Assembly: GCA_036267955.1 (NCBI GenBank)
Contig: DATAVB010000075.1
Location: forward strand, 1 to 64,000
Length of the DNA stretch: 64,000 bases
Source: DATAVB01 sp036267955
GTDB lineage: Bacteria; Actinomycetota; Actinomycetes; Mycobacteriales; QHCD01
Direction: 5' to 3'
Below, one piece after another: positions 23,110-31,767 of this stretch. Made by a program: the position numbers and the translations under genes. Below the pieces are notes generated by a model. It did not search any database. It was not told the origin of the DNA and was given only the letters and a program-made list of their open reading frames with translations. Position 1 is the stretch's first letter, and the number at the start of each line of letters is the position of its first letter.

Positions 23110-24237
23110 TCAGTTCTGGAGCTGCTCGAGCAGCCGGGTGCCCGGACCGCCCTTGCTGTCGGCCTGGACGAGCAACCGGATGAGCTTGCCGGACCGGTTG
23201 ACGTACTGGCTCTGGTGCACCGGCACCGGCGCGGGCGAGATCGCGCTGGTCGGGGTCGCCGGGAAGCTGCCGTCGGAGTTCTGGACGAATGCCTCCGGCT
23301 GCCTGCCGTTATCCGTGACCGCGGTGACGCGACCACCGGACACCAGGAGCGCGGCGACCGCGTCCTGCGCCACCGCGGTCGGGGCCAGTTTGCCGCTCAC
23401 ATCGCTGTCCACGGCGCCCTGTGCCTGGTCGACCAGATAGGTGTGGCCGTCGAGGTAGCTGGCCCGCAGCCCGAGCAGGCTGCCCTGGTCATCACCACCG
23501 CTGCACCCCTGGAAGTCATCCTTGTCGTCGATGAAGCCGTGCGTGCCCTCGGTCAGCGAGGCGACATTGGTGTTCTTCTCGTTCGGCGTGTCGCCGGTCA
23601 GCCGGCAGGCGTAGAGCCTGGCCGCCCCAGGTCCGGCAACGAGCGCCGGCGCGTACATCGCGGGAGTCGTGGTGATTGCGGTCGGCGCGAGCGCGGGGGC
23701 CATGGTGCGGGATTCATCCAGCGGGGTGCCGCCGGTGTGGTCCCAGACCACCCAGTACTGACCATTGCTGGCGGTGACGCTGACGCCGCGGACCGGGTGC
23801 AGGACGCTCGTACTGGTGTCCAGGACGTGTACGCCGGACAGCGAGCCGTTCCCGTTCCGCCGGACCAGGACGAGGTTGTGGTTGCTGCGCTTTCCGACGA
23901 TGTACGTCCCGGTGTTGTCGACCGCCAGGCCCAGGACGATCGGCATGTCGATCGTCGTGGCGCGCAATGCCCAGGTGCCCTGCGGATTGCGGGAAATGTA
24001 GAACAACTTCGGCTTGCCGGAGCAGGTTGCCTGGATATAGCCGTGGTAGCTGCCGTCGGGGGAATTGACGACCCTGAAATCGTTGGCCGTGCAACCGGCC
24101 GGCAGTGCCGCGGCCACAGTCGGCGCGTGCAGAGTAGTCGTTGCCGCCGGTGTGGCTGCACCGGCCGAATTGACCGGAAGGGCCGCCAGGGCGGCAACTG
24201 CGCCGATGAGACCGGCGGTGAGTCGCGCTGTTTTCAT
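23110..24237 (-). CDS. Secreted protein of unknown function (paralogue A)
   Basis: 375 residues with a Sec signal peptide (MKTARLTAGLIGAVAALAAL, cleavage near SAGAAT). The mature part has repeated beta-strand-rich segments: NSPDGSYHGYIQATC, LFYISRNPQGTWALRA, VDNTGTYIVGKRS, LVLVRRNGNGSLSGVHVL and NGQYWVVWDHTGG, which read like blades of a beta-propeller. It has four to five Cys, likely disulfide-bonded. The C-terminus, VNRSGKLIRLLVQAD..GGPGTRLLEQLQ, is nearly the same as in the upstream gene. I do not recognise the family. It sits 63 bp downstream of paralogue B on the same strand. Confidence 0.78.
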   Translation of the reverse strand: MKTARLTAGLIGAVAALAALPVNSAGAATPAATTTLHAPTVAAALPAGCTANDFRVVNSPDGSYHGYIQATCSGKPKLFYISRNPQGTWALRATTIDMPIVLGLAVDNTGTYIVGKRSNHNLVLVRRNGNGSLSGVHVLDTSTSVLHPVRGVSVTASNGQYWVVWDHTGGTPLDESRTMAPALAPTAITTTPAMYAPALVAGPGAARLYACRLTGDTPNEKNTNVASLTEGTHGFIDDKDDFQGCSGGDDQGSLLGLRASYLDGHTYLVDQAQGAVDSDVSGKLAPTAVAQDAVAALLVSGGRVTAVTDNGRQPEAFVQNSDGSFPATPTSAISPAPVPVHQSQYVNRSGKLIRLLVQADSKGGPGTRLLEQLQN

Positions 24238-24300
24238 TCGTCACACATCCTTTTTCGGCGCGCTCGAACGCCGGTTGTTTTCTCATGGTCCATAGTGGAC

Positions 24301-25461
24301 TTACGAACTCTGCACCTGTTCCAGGAGTCGCCGGCCGCCGTGGCCCTTGCCGTCGTCCTGAATGAAGATCCGGATCAATTTGCCGGACCGGTTGATGATC
24401 TGGTCCGTGTGCACCGGCACCGGCGCCTTCGACAGTTGGCCGGTGGCATTGCCGGGGAAGGCTCCCGCGCCGTTCTGCAGCCACACCAATTCAGCTGCAT
24501 TGTCATCGGCCGCAACATAGGCAACCCGGGTACGGGTCAGGCCGAGGAACGCCTCGGGCGTCGGGTTCACCGACAATGTGGTCGCCGTGAAGGTCCCGGA
24601 TACATCGTCGACGATACGGCCGCCGGGCTCGGAGAAATACGTGTGATCGTTGAGATAGGCGGCCTTGAGGAGGTTGACGTCCATTCCACCGAAGCAGTCA
24701 TTCTGGTCGGTCTCGGTGAACGGTCCCCAGGTCCCGCTGGTCGTGGTGGAGACCGCCGTGCTGTCACTCAGGCCTATTCCGCTCGTGTCGTCGAAATAAC
24801 AGCCGACCAGCTGGGTGGGCTTTCCCGGCCGGACGATCAATGTCGGCGCCGCCAGCGTGCCGTTGATTTCCTGCTTGCCGACCGCCGGCGCCTGCGTCCG
24901 GCTCTGATAGCTCAGGTGGTCCTGAAAACCGATCGAGTAGCCGTTCTCGTCCCAGACGACCCAGTACTGCCCGTTGCTGGCCACTACCGACGCCCGTTCG
25001 AAATGCAGGTAACCGATCGGGTCGTTCTTCTCCAACACGTGCACACCCGACAGGGAACCGTTCCCGTTCCGCCGCACCAGGACCAGATCGTCATTGCTAC
25101 GCCGGCCGACGAAATATGTTCCCGTGTTGTCGACGCCAACGGCCAATACGTACGGCATGTCGATCGTGGTGGTCCGCAGCGCCCAGACCCCCGTCGGATC
25201 CCGCGAAATGTAAAACAACCTCGCCACCTTGGCGCAGGTCGCCTGGACATAGCCGTGGTAGCTGCCGTCCGGCGAGTTGACGACCTTCGCGTCGTTCGCG
25301 GTGCATCCGGCCGGCAGGGTCGCTGCCGTCTTCGCCGCACCGAGCGAGATCGTGGGCGGCGCGGCTGTGCTCGCTGTGGTCGCCTCCGCCACGCCGGCCC
25401 AGCTCACCAGACCGGCACTGATCGTCGCGGCGACACCCGCCCGCTTGATCCACTTGGGCAT
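24301..25461 (-). CDS. Secreted protein of unknown function (paralogue B)
   Basis: 386 residues from the ATG at 25461 (MPKWIKRAGVAATISAGLVS), which gives a standard signal peptide cleaved near AEATTA and has GGGGGGAAG just upstream; longer starts add an unrelated basic sequence. The mature protein aligns along its whole length with the downstream gene: LPAGCTANDAKVVNSPDGSY, LFYISRDPTGVWALRT, VDNTGTYFVGRRSN, LVLVRRNGNGSLSGVHVL, and a C-terminal INRSGKLIRIFIQDDGKG. Tandem duplication is clear. Likely extracellular beta-propeller-like, function unknown. Confidence 0.78.
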   Translation of the reverse strand: MPKWIKRAGVAATISAGLVSWAGVAEATTASTAAPPTISLGAAKTAATLPAGCTANDAKVVNSPDGSYHGYVQATCAKVARLFYISRDPTGVWALRTTTIDMPYVLAVGVDNTGTYFVGRRSNDDLVLVRRNGNGSLSGVHVLEKNDPIGYLHFERASVVASNGQYWVVWDENGYSIGFQDHLSYQSRTQAPAVGKQEINGTLAAPTLIVRPGKPTQLVGCYFDDTSGIGLSDSTAVSTTTSGTWGPFTETDQNDCFGGMDVNLLKAAYLNDHTYFSEPGGRIVDDVSGTFTATTLSVNPTPEAFLGLTRTRVAYVAADDNAAELVWLQNGAGAFPGNATGQLSKAPVPVHTDQIINRSGKLIRIFIQDDGKGHGGRRLLEQVQSS

Positions 25462-25655
25462 TCTGCTTCCCCCCTGGAAGTACTGCTGATGGCGGAACGA
25501 GTTCGGCCGACCGCCCATAGAAGAGACTTCGCAACGCCCCGCGAGGTTCGGGAGAAATGCGCCTGATGTTCGATCCGACCCGCTCGGCACCGCCGCCGCA
25601 CGCGGGTGTTGGCGGTGGGCCACGCCGCGGTGTATCGTCCCGCTCTATCGAGTGG

Positions 25656-25674
25656 ATGTATCGAGTCGATACAT
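25656..25674. promoter_or_regulatory. PadR-type operator (perfect 19-bp palindrome)
   Basis: ATGTATCGA-G-TCGATACAT, a perfect 9-1-9 palindrome containing the ATGT...ACAT ends known for PadR-family operators. It is 58 bp upstream of the padR-like start. A related half site, TGTATCG, lies at 25631. Autoregulation of the PadR gene, and possibly of the divergent secreted gene, is likely. Confidence 0.7.
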
Positions 25675-25731
25675 CGGGCCGACGGTTTGTGAGGATGGGA
25701 ACGTGCGCTCAGGACGAGTGGAGGGACGGCG

Positions 25732-26322
25732 ATGACCAGGCGCTCAGGCGTGCTGGAGCTCGCGGTGCTCGGCCTGCTGCACGAGAATCCGCTGCACGGG
25801 TACGAGCTGCGCAAGCGGCTCAACACGGTGCTCGGGCCGTTCCGGGCGATCTCGTACGGATCGCTCTACCCATGCCTCAAGGAGTTGCTGGTCGGTGGAC
25901 TGATCACCACCGACGAGCCGGACGAGACCGACGTACCGGCCACGCGCCGGTCCCGCATCGTCTACAAGCTCACCGCCGACGGCAAGGACCACCTGCAGGA
26001 ACTGCTCGACGAGGCCGGGCCGGCCGCGTGGGAGGACGAAACCTTCGGCGTACATCTGGCCTTCTTCGCGCAGACCGACGCGGCGGTCCGGCTGCGCATC
26101 CTGGAGGGCCGGCGCAGCCGGCTGGAGGAACGCAAGGAGAACGTCCGGACCGCACTGTCGCGGACCCGGGAGCGGATGGACAATTACACGCTCGAGTTGC
26201 AGGAACACGGCCTTGAGTCCGTCGAGCGCGAAGTGCGTTGGCTCGACGAACTCATCGAGACCGAACGGCAGGGCAAAGCGCCGGACCGGACTCGTCGTGA
26301 CCGTGCCAGGAAAGGGCCGTAA
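25732..26322 (+). CDS. PadR-family transcriptional regulator
   Basis: 196 residues. The N-terminal winged helix (LELAVLGLLHENPLHGYELRKRL, SYGSLYPCLKELLVGGLI, RIVYKLTADGK) is typical PadR. A C-terminal region of about 90 residues with long coiled helices (RRSRLEERKENVRTALSRTRE) forms the dimer. It precedes ino1 by 89 bp in the same direction; PadR-ino1 adjacency is seen across actinobacteria (Rv0047c-ino1), suggesting it may regulate ino1 or the envelope. The perfect palindrome upstream is its likely operator. Confidence 0.93.
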   Translation: MTRRSGVLELAVLGLLHENPLHGYELRKRLNTVLGPFRAISYGSLYPCLKELLVGGLITTDEPDETDVPATRRSRIVYKLTADGKDHLQELLDEAGPAAWEDETFGVHLAFFAQTDAAVRLRILEGRRSRLEERKENVRTALSRTRERMDNYTLELQEHGLESVEREVRWLDELIETERQGKAPDRTRRDRARKGP

Positions 26323-26411
26323 CCGCGCGCGACAGACATTTACCACGATCGACGGCGACCGACAGTCGCTGACTCGAAACACAATTATTCGGAACACAAA
26401 GGGAGAACACG

Positions 26412-27491
26412 ATGGGTTCGATTCGCGTCGCCCTGGTGGGCGTCGGCAACTGCGCCGCATCGCTCGTTCAGGGTGTGCACTATTACCGTGACGCCGATCC
26501 GGCGGAGCGGGTGCCCGGCCTCATGCACGTCAAGTTCGGCGAATACCACGTCAGCGACGTCGAATTCGTCGCCGCTTTCGACGTCGACGCGAAAAAGGTC
26601 GGCCGCGACCTGTCCGAGGCCATTTCGGCGAGCCAGAACAACACGATCAAGTTCGCCGACGTGCCGCCGCTGAACGTCACTGTCCAGCGTGGACACACCC
26701 ACGACGGCCTCGGCAAGTACTACCGGGAGACCATCGAGGAGGCCGACGACAGCCCGGTCGACGTGGTCGAGGCCCTCAAGGCTTCCGGCGCCGACGTGCT
26801 GGTTTCCTACCTGCCGGTGGGTTCCGAGGACGCCGACCGCTTTTACGCGCAGTGCGCCATCGACGCCAAGGTCGCTTTCGTCAACGCGCTGCCGGTGTTC
26901 ATCGCCGGTACGCCCGAGTGGGCCGACAAGTTCACCGATGCCGGGGTGCCGATCGTCGGTGACGACATCAAGAGCCAGGTCGGCGCGACCATCACCCACC
27001 GGGTGTTGGCCAAGCTGTTCGAGGACCGCGGCATTCAGCTCGACCGCACGATGCAGCTCAACGTCGGCGGCAACATGGACTTCATGAACATGCTGGAGCG
27101 CGACCGCCTCGAATCCAAGAAGATCTCCAAGACCCAGTCGGTCACCTCGCAGCTGTCCCACGATATCGGCAAGGACAACGTCCACATCGGACCGTCGGAT
27201 TACGTGGCTTGGCTGGACGACCGCAAGTGGGCGTACGTGCGTCTCGAGGGTCGCGCTTTTGGCGACGTTCCGCTGAACCTGGAATACAAGCTCGAGGTGT
27301 GGGACTCGCCAAACTCGGCCGGCATCATCATCGACGCGATCCGGGCGGCCAAGATCGCCAAGGACCGTGGAATCGGTGGCCCGATCCTGTCGGCGTCCTC
27401 GTATTTCATGAAGTCGCCGCCGGTGCAGTACAGCGACGACGAGGCCCGCGAGCAGGTGGAGAAGTTCATCCGCGGCGAGGTCGACCGCTAG
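26412..27491 (+). CDS. ino1: Inositol-3-phosphate synthase
   Basis: 359 residues, the short actinobacterial form. Converts glucose-6-phosphate to myo-inositol-1-phosphate (also called 3-phosphate) with bound NAD, supplying phosphatidylinositol and mycothiol. The NAD motif VALVGVGNCAASLVQGV is at residues 6-22; VSYLPVGSEDADRFY, NALPVFIA, GDDIKSQVGATITHR and LNVGGNMDFMNM are active-site segments of the family. GGGAGA lies 5 nt before the ATG. The downstream hairpin at 27518-27574 probably ends the transcript. Confidence 0.97.
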   Translation: MGSIRVALVGVGNCAASLVQGVHYYRDADPAERVPGLMHVKFGEYHVSDVEFVAAFDVDAKKVGRDLSEAISASQNNTIKFADVPPLNVTVQRGHTHDGLGKYYRETIEEADDSPVDVVEALKASGADVLVSYLPVGSEDADRFYAQCAIDAKVAFVNALPVFIAGTPEWADKFTDAGVPIVGDDIKSQVGATITHRVLAKLFEDRGIQLDRTMQLNVGGNMDFMNMLERDRLESKKISKTQSVTSQLSHDIGKDNVHIGPSDYVAWLDDRKWAYVRLEGRAFGDVPLNLEYKLEVWDSPNSAGIIIDAIRAAKIAKDRGIGGPILSASSYFMKSPPVQYSDDEAREQVEKFIRGEVDR

Positions 27492-27517
27492 TTTCACATC
27501 GCACAAGCACAGCTCAT

Positions 27518-27574
27518 TTCGCGCCCATGTGGCGTTGGGGCAATCTAGTCACCCCAACGCCACATTGGCGCGAA
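27518..27574. repeat. Hairpin repeat element, copy 1
   Basis: 23-bp arms (27518-27540 and 27552-27574) with one mismatch enclose the loop CAATCTAGTCA. The inner arm is GGCGTTGGGG/CCCCAACGCC. It lies between the convergent ino1 (+) and AbiEi-like (-) genes and can act as a bidirectional terminator. The whole sequence, including the loop, is repeated in reverse orientation at 28621-28681, so it is a dispersed element rather than an ordinary terminator. Confidence 0.85.
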
Positions 27575-27583
27575 TCGTTTGCA

Positions 27584-28534
27584 CTAGAGGTCGGCGCGTA
27601 GCGGCGGGCGAGGGCGACGTCTCGCCTGGTCGTACGCAGCCTCCACTTCGGCCCGTACCGATCGCCGCTCGCTCCGGAGTCGGGACGGCAGCGTATGCAG
27701 AACAACAACTCCCGCGGCCGTCATGGCCGCGTGCCGTGCCAGGGTTCGCGCGTAGTCTGCCGGACTGAGATGAAACTCGTACGAGTCGATCTCCCACGCC
27801 AGTGCCACATCGTCAAACCAGGCGTCAGGCATGGCCAGGAATAGTCCACTCTCCGTGTAAATCCGCACATTCCACCGGGGAATGGGAATTCGGCTCGACG
27901 CAATGAGGGAGCGTGCCCACGCCTCGGCCGGCGATCGGACGCCGTCGCGCAACTCTCGAAGGACAGATCTGGGCAGCGCGCTGCCGCGGTCCGAGCCAGC
28001 ATCCAGCTCGCGATCCAACTCCGACGTGGTGGTCATCCCACGTTGCAAAGTCTCGGCCAGCATTGCGCGGACCTCATCGACATCATGAGTCCGCCGCGCT
28101 GCGTCAAGGATTGCCCTCGATATCGGAGCCATCGGAAACTCGGCGCACAGTCGCGGATCCGGCAGCCTCGTGGTCCGTTCCACAACAACCGGTCGGACGC
28201 TGAGTCGTTGGCGTCTGTCCGACACGAGGACCTGAATGTCGTCGATATCCGGAAGGCGTCGCAGACCGTACAGTCTCGCCGCGGCGACGCCGGTGAGCAT
28301 CGCATCGGGGCCGGCATATCGAAGCGCCGCATCCAGCATCTGGAAACGCGTCGGCGTACCACTGTGCAGCATGACCACCCCGGGCAGTAGCCGGGTCCAT
28401 GGTCCGCGCTGCGCACACCGGGACGAGATCGTCCGACCGGGCACTCCTAGTTGAGCCATTTCACGGAGACTGAGAACGCCGCGCGGGGCGGCATCGGCAA
28501 TTGAGTCCCAGGCAACACGGGCACGTCGTGGCAT
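27584..28534 (-). CDS. AbiEi-like winged-helix protein with a PD-(D/E)xK-type endonuclease-like C-terminus
   Basis: 316 residues. The N-terminal 90 residues resemble the AbiEi-type antitoxin/transcription-regulator fold common in actinobacteria (LSLREMAQLGVPGRTISSRC, RLLPGVVMLHSG, AARLYGLRRL). The C-terminal 90 residues resemble DUF559/Vsr-type nucleases: MPDAWFDDVALAWEIDSYEFH (Asp and ExD acidic residues), then RHAAMTAAGVVVLH. Related proteins are usually annotated as hypothetical or AbiEi-domain proteins; activity is not established, and no partner toxin gene is adjacent. The gene is less GC-rich than its neighbours and is framed by two inverted hairpin repeats, signs of horizontal arrival. 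Confidence 0.7.
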   Translation of the reverse strand: MPRRARVAWDSIADAAPRGVLSLREMAQLGVPGRTISSRCAQRGPWTRLLPGVVMLHSGTPTRFQMLDAALRYAGPDAMLTGVAAARLYGLRRLPDIDDIQVLVSDRRQRLSVRPVVVERTTRLPDPRLCAEFPMAPISRAILDAARRTHDVDEVRAMLAETLQRGMTTTSELDRELDAGSDRGSALPRSVLRELRDGVRSPAEAWARSLIASSRIPIPRWNVRIYTESGLFLAMPDAWFDDVALAWEIDSYEFHLSPADYARTLARHAAMTAAGVVVLHTLPSRLRSERRSVRAEVEAAYDQARRRPRPPLRADL

Positions 28535-28620
28535 CTGCCGACAATGCGCTGCGCAATCTCATCGCAACAGACACGCGCGGGATCTGTGGATGACCGATCA
28601 GACTGTGGACAGCGGTTTGC

Positions 28621-28681
28621 GTTTCCCGCCAATGTGGCACTGGGGTGACTAGATTGCCCCAATGCCACATTGGCGGGAAAC
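28621..28681. repeat. Hairpin repeat element, copy 2 (inverted)
   Basis: 25-bp arms (28621-28645 and 28657-28681) with one mismatch and the loop TGACTAGATTG, the exact reverse complement of the loop of copy 1. The arms share CCAATGTGGC and CCCCA with copy 1. It lies between the start of the AbiEi-like gene and the end of the downstream SDR gene. Confidence 0.85.
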
Positions 28682-28715
28682 GGGGCGGGGCACCGGGCGG
28701 CACGCGATCACACAG

Positions 28716-29489
28716 TCAGCGTTTGCGTAGCCGGAGCGACTGCCAGGACGCGTCCGTGCTCCAGCCGCCGTCCACCGGCAGGGCCGCCCCGTTGATGAAA
28801 CCGCTCACCGTGGAATCGGCCAGAAACTCCACCGCCGCGGCGATGTCGTCGGGCCGGGCAAATCGCGCCATCGGCACCTGGCCGATGATGTCCTCGTCCG
28901 CATAGCCGCCGCCGGCCTGGTCGGCGGCGTCCATCTCGGTCTTCACCCAGCCGGGGCAGACCGCATTAACCCGCACGCCGCGACCGCCCCATTCGCCGGC
29001 GAGTGTCCGGGTGAGACCGACCAGTCCGTGCTTGCTGGCGTTGTACGCCGCCCGGTCGCTCACCCCACGCAGGCCCGCGATCGACGCCACATTCACGATC
29101 GAGCCGGAGCCGGCCGCGAGCATTATCCGACCTATTTCCCGGGAGAGCAGAAACGGCCCAGTGAGATTCACCTCGAGCACCCGCCGCCACTGTTCGGCGG
29201 TGGTGTCCTCCGCCGGCGTGATCGCGCTGATCCCGGCATTGTTGACCAACACGTCGATGCGGCCGAATTCCCGTACGGTGCGCCGGGTCAACTCGACCAC
29301 GGCACTTTCGTCACTCACATCCACTACCGCCGGCACCGCTGCCGCACCAATGGCGCGCGCCGTCTCCGCCGGCTCCCGCACGTCCACCAGCACGACGCCG
29401 TAACCGGCCTCTGCCAGTCGTTCGGATACCCGCCGGCCTATTCCCTGGCCAGCTCCGGTCACTACCGCAATTCGTTGAGGTGTCGGCAT
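28716..29489 (-). CDS. Short-chain dehydrogenase/reductase (classical SDR)
   Basis: 257 residues. NAD(P) motif TGAGQGIG near residue 11, DVSD near 58, NNAGISAI near 86, catalytic Ser..YNASK near 150 and PGWVKTEMD after it. The C-terminus, FINGAALPVDGGWS, is the usual SDR end, so length and start are firm. It resembles 3-oxoacyl-ACP reductase/glucose dehydrogenase types; substrate not determinable. Its stop is 35 bp from hairpin copy 2, a likely terminator. Confidence 0.9.
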   Translation of the reverse strand: MPTPQRIAVVTGAGQGIGRRVSERLAEAGYGVVLVDVREPAETARAIGAAAVPAVVDVSDESAVVELTRRTVREFGRIDVLVNNAGISAITPAEDTTAEQWRRVLEVNLTGPFLLSREIGRIMLAAGSGSIVNVASIAGLRGVSDRAAYNASKHGLVGLTRTLAGEWGGRGVRVNAVCPGWVKTEMDAADQAGGGYADEDIIGQVPMARFARPDDIAAAVEFLADSTVSGFINGAALPVDGGWSTDASWQSLRLRKR

Positions 29490-29770
29490 TTCACCAGTTT
29501 AAGCGTGTTCCCGAGCATGATCCGCGTCACCATCGCAGTCACCGCTACAGCCGTCGCGCTCGGCCCGCCCGACCTGGGAAATGCCACTTGCCAGGTCGTG
29601 GTTCACTGGACGTGGTTGCACCGGTCAAAGCCGCCCGATGTATGCATCCACACCCCGCTGAGGCCAGCCCTGGACAGGGCTGCTTCCGCGCGCCCGATAA
29701 CTGAAGACCGGCCCGACGACAATTCACCACCCCCAGACAATTTACCCAGCACTATTTCAAAGGTTGCACG

Positions 29771-31054
29771 TTGTTCACCCCGTACCGCTCGCTCCTTTCC
29801 CTGCCAGGCACCAGATCATTCATCGTCGCCGGACTCATCGGCCGATTCCCGCTGTCCATGCTCGGGCTCGGCAGTGTCCTGCTCATCACCATCACCACCG
29901 GCTCCTACGGGATCGCCGGCCTCGTCAGCGCGACGCTCGCGCTGTCCAATGCCGCGATGGCGCCGATCGTCGGCCGACTATCGGACACGCACGGGCAATC
30001 CAAGGTCGTACTCCCGATCGTCGCGCTGCACGTGGTCGGCGTCATCGGCCTCACCATCGCGGTCCTGGTGCACGCTCCGGTGGCGCTGCTGCTGCCGCCG
30101 GCGATGCTGGCCGGCGCCTCGGTGCCGCCGATCGGCTCGATGGTGCGCACCCGGTGGACCCTCCTGGTCGGCGGGACGCCGGAGCTGAATACCGCGCTGT
30201 CGCTGGAGTCCACGCTGGACGAGACGGTCTTCGTGATCGGCCCGGTGGTCGCGACCGTGTTGGCCACCACGGTCTGGGCCGCGGCCGGGGTCAGCATCGA
30301 GGTGGTGATGGCGATCGTCGGTGGTCTCGCCTTCGCCGCGCAACGGGGCACCGAGCCGGCGCCGCGACCCAAGACGGCCGAGCGGCGCGTGCGGGCGATT
30401 TCGGTACGCGGGCTGCGGGTCCTGGTGATCACCTTCGCCGCGGTCGGTTCGATCTTCGGCACGATCGACATCTCGATGGTTGCCTTCGCCACCGAGCATG
30501 GAAACCGGGGCGCCTCCGGACCGATCCTCGCGGTGTTCGCGCTTGGCAGCCTGATCGCCGGCCTGCTGTACGGAACGGTGAAGTGGCGCGCCCCGCTGCA
30601 CCGCCGGTTCCTGCGCGGCGTGATTTGCCTGGCGCTCGGCACCGTGCCGATCGCGCTCGCACCCAACATTCCGGTGATGGCCGCGGCCGGGCTGATCATC
30701 GGCCTGGCCATCTCGCCGACCGTCGTCGCCGGCATGGGGCTGGTGGAGAAATTGGTGCCCGCCGTCGCGGTGACCGAGGGATTCGCCTGGGTCGGCACCG
30801 CGCTCGGCGTCGGCGTGGCACTCGGATCCTCACTCGCCGGCCGGATCGTGGATGCCACCAGCGGGCACCACGCGTTCCTGCAGGCGACCGGGGCGGCCCT
30901 GCTCGCCACCGTGATCGCGTTCCTGTCCCAGCGGGCCCTGGTCGGCGTCGCGCCGACCGAGATGCTGGTCGCGGCGCAGGAGCATCCGGAGCTGCTCGGG
31001 CCCGATCATGTTGCGCCCGGCCGGCCGGCCGCGAGCGAGCTCGAATCCTGCTGA
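29771..31054 (+). CDS. MFS transporter
   Basis: 427 residues with about twelve hydrophobic helices; the start is TTG at 29771 (MFTPYRSLLSLPGTRSFIVA). AAAGG is 7 nt upstream. The A-motif region is reduced to GRLSDTHGQSK between helices 2 and 3. Sequence type recalls the group of small-molecule exporters encoded in many Streptomyces genomes; substrate unknown. The 281-bp gap before it has an 8-bp inverted repeat, CGACCTGG..CCAGGTCG (29570-29598), possibly an operator. Confidence 0.85.
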   Translation: MFTPYRSLLSLPGTRSFIVAGLIGRFPLSMLGLGSVLLITITTGSYGIAGLVSATLALSNAAMAPIVGRLSDTHGQSKVVLPIVALHVVGVIGLTIAVLVHAPVALLLPPAMLAGASVPPIGSMVRTRWTLLVGGTPELNTALSLESTLDETVFVIGPVVATVLATTVWAAAGVSIEVVMAIVGGLAFAAQRGTEPAPRPKTAERRVRAISVRGLRVLVITFAAVGSIFGTIDISMVAFATEHGNRGASGPILAVFALGSLIAGLLYGTVKWRAPLHRRFLRGVICLALGTVPIALAPNIPVMAAAGLIIGLAISPTVVAGMGLVEKLVPAVAVTEGFAWVGTALGVGVALGSSLAGRIVDATSGHHAFLQATGAALLATVIAFLSQRALVGVAPTEMLVAAQEHPELLGPDHVAPGRPAASELESC

Positions 31055-31075
31055 GCTACTTCAGTTGAGCCGGTA

Positions 31076-31648
31076 TCAGTTGAGTCGGGGATCGTCCGGG
31101 AAGCTGGCGATCATCGCCAGCCGGTTGCCCTGCCGACGCAGCACCGCACGCCACAGGTCCACCTCCGGATCGGCGAACACGTCGGCCGGGCGGCCGGGCA
31201 CCACCAGCCAGGCGCCCTCGGTGATCTCGTCAGCGAGCTGCCGGGCCCCCCAGCCGGAATAGCCGGCGAACACCCGCAGGCCGGAGAACGCGTCCTGCGA
31301 ACCGACCGGATCGATGTCCAGATCGGTCAGCCCGACCTGTCCGGACACCGCGGTCCAGCCGGCCGGCACCTGCCCGGGCAACGCCTGGGCCAGGCACAAC
31401 GCCGCATTGGTCTCCACCGGGCCGCCGTTGAACAGCGTCCGCGGACCGCTCGCCAGGCCGTACCACTGCGGCAGCACGTCGAGCAGTTGCACCTCGCTCG
31501 GCCGGTTGAGGATCACTCCGGTGGTGCCGTCCGGGCGGTGGTCGATCACGAAAATGACGGCACGGGTGAAATTGGTGTCGCGCAGAAGAGGGGACGCGAC
31601 AAGCAGCATGCCGGGCTCGATACCGGCGTCGGGGCGCAGCGCACACAT
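31076..31648 (-). CDS. YqgE/AlgH family protein (DUF179)
   Basis: 190 residues from the ATG at 31648 (MCALRPDAGIEPGMLLVASP). Family motifs: PGMLLVASPLLRDTNF at the N-terminus, VILNRPSEVQLLD, FNGGPVETNAALCLA, FAGYSGWGARQLADEI and WLVVPGRPADVFA. The role of this widespread family is unsettled; annotation as a transcriptional regulator (AlgH) rests on weak evidence. It is convergent with the first MFS gene (21 bp apart), and its start is divergent from the second MFS gene. Confidence 0.93.
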   Translation of the reverse strand: MCALRPDAGIEPGMLLVASPLLRDTNFTRAVIFVIDHRPDGTTGVILNRPSEVQLLDVLPQWYGLASGPRTLFNGGPVETNAALCLAQALPGQVPAGWTAVSGQVGLTDLDIDPVGSQDAFSGLRVFAGYSGWGARQLADEITEGAWLVVPGRPADVFADPEVDLWRAVLRRQGNRLAMIASFPDDPRLN

Positions 31649-31767
31649 ACTGTCCTTGATCTTGCCGTACGGAAGAACTCTCGCGCGAGTGGCCTGAGCA
31701 CGTTCGCATAACGGGTTGGCCCGTAGTCTCGCCAGCAATGCGGATGGAATCGGAGGAGGACGCGGCG

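Noticed and set aside
28584..28618. TGTGGATGA and TGTGGACAG near the AbiEi-like gene
   Set aside because: Two imperfect DnaA-box-like sites; too few and too degenerate to claim a functional cluster.
31062..31082. TCAGTTGAG repeated twice between the MFS gene and algH
   Set aside because: Short direct repeat without hairpin potential; it covers the end of the algH gene and is probably chance.
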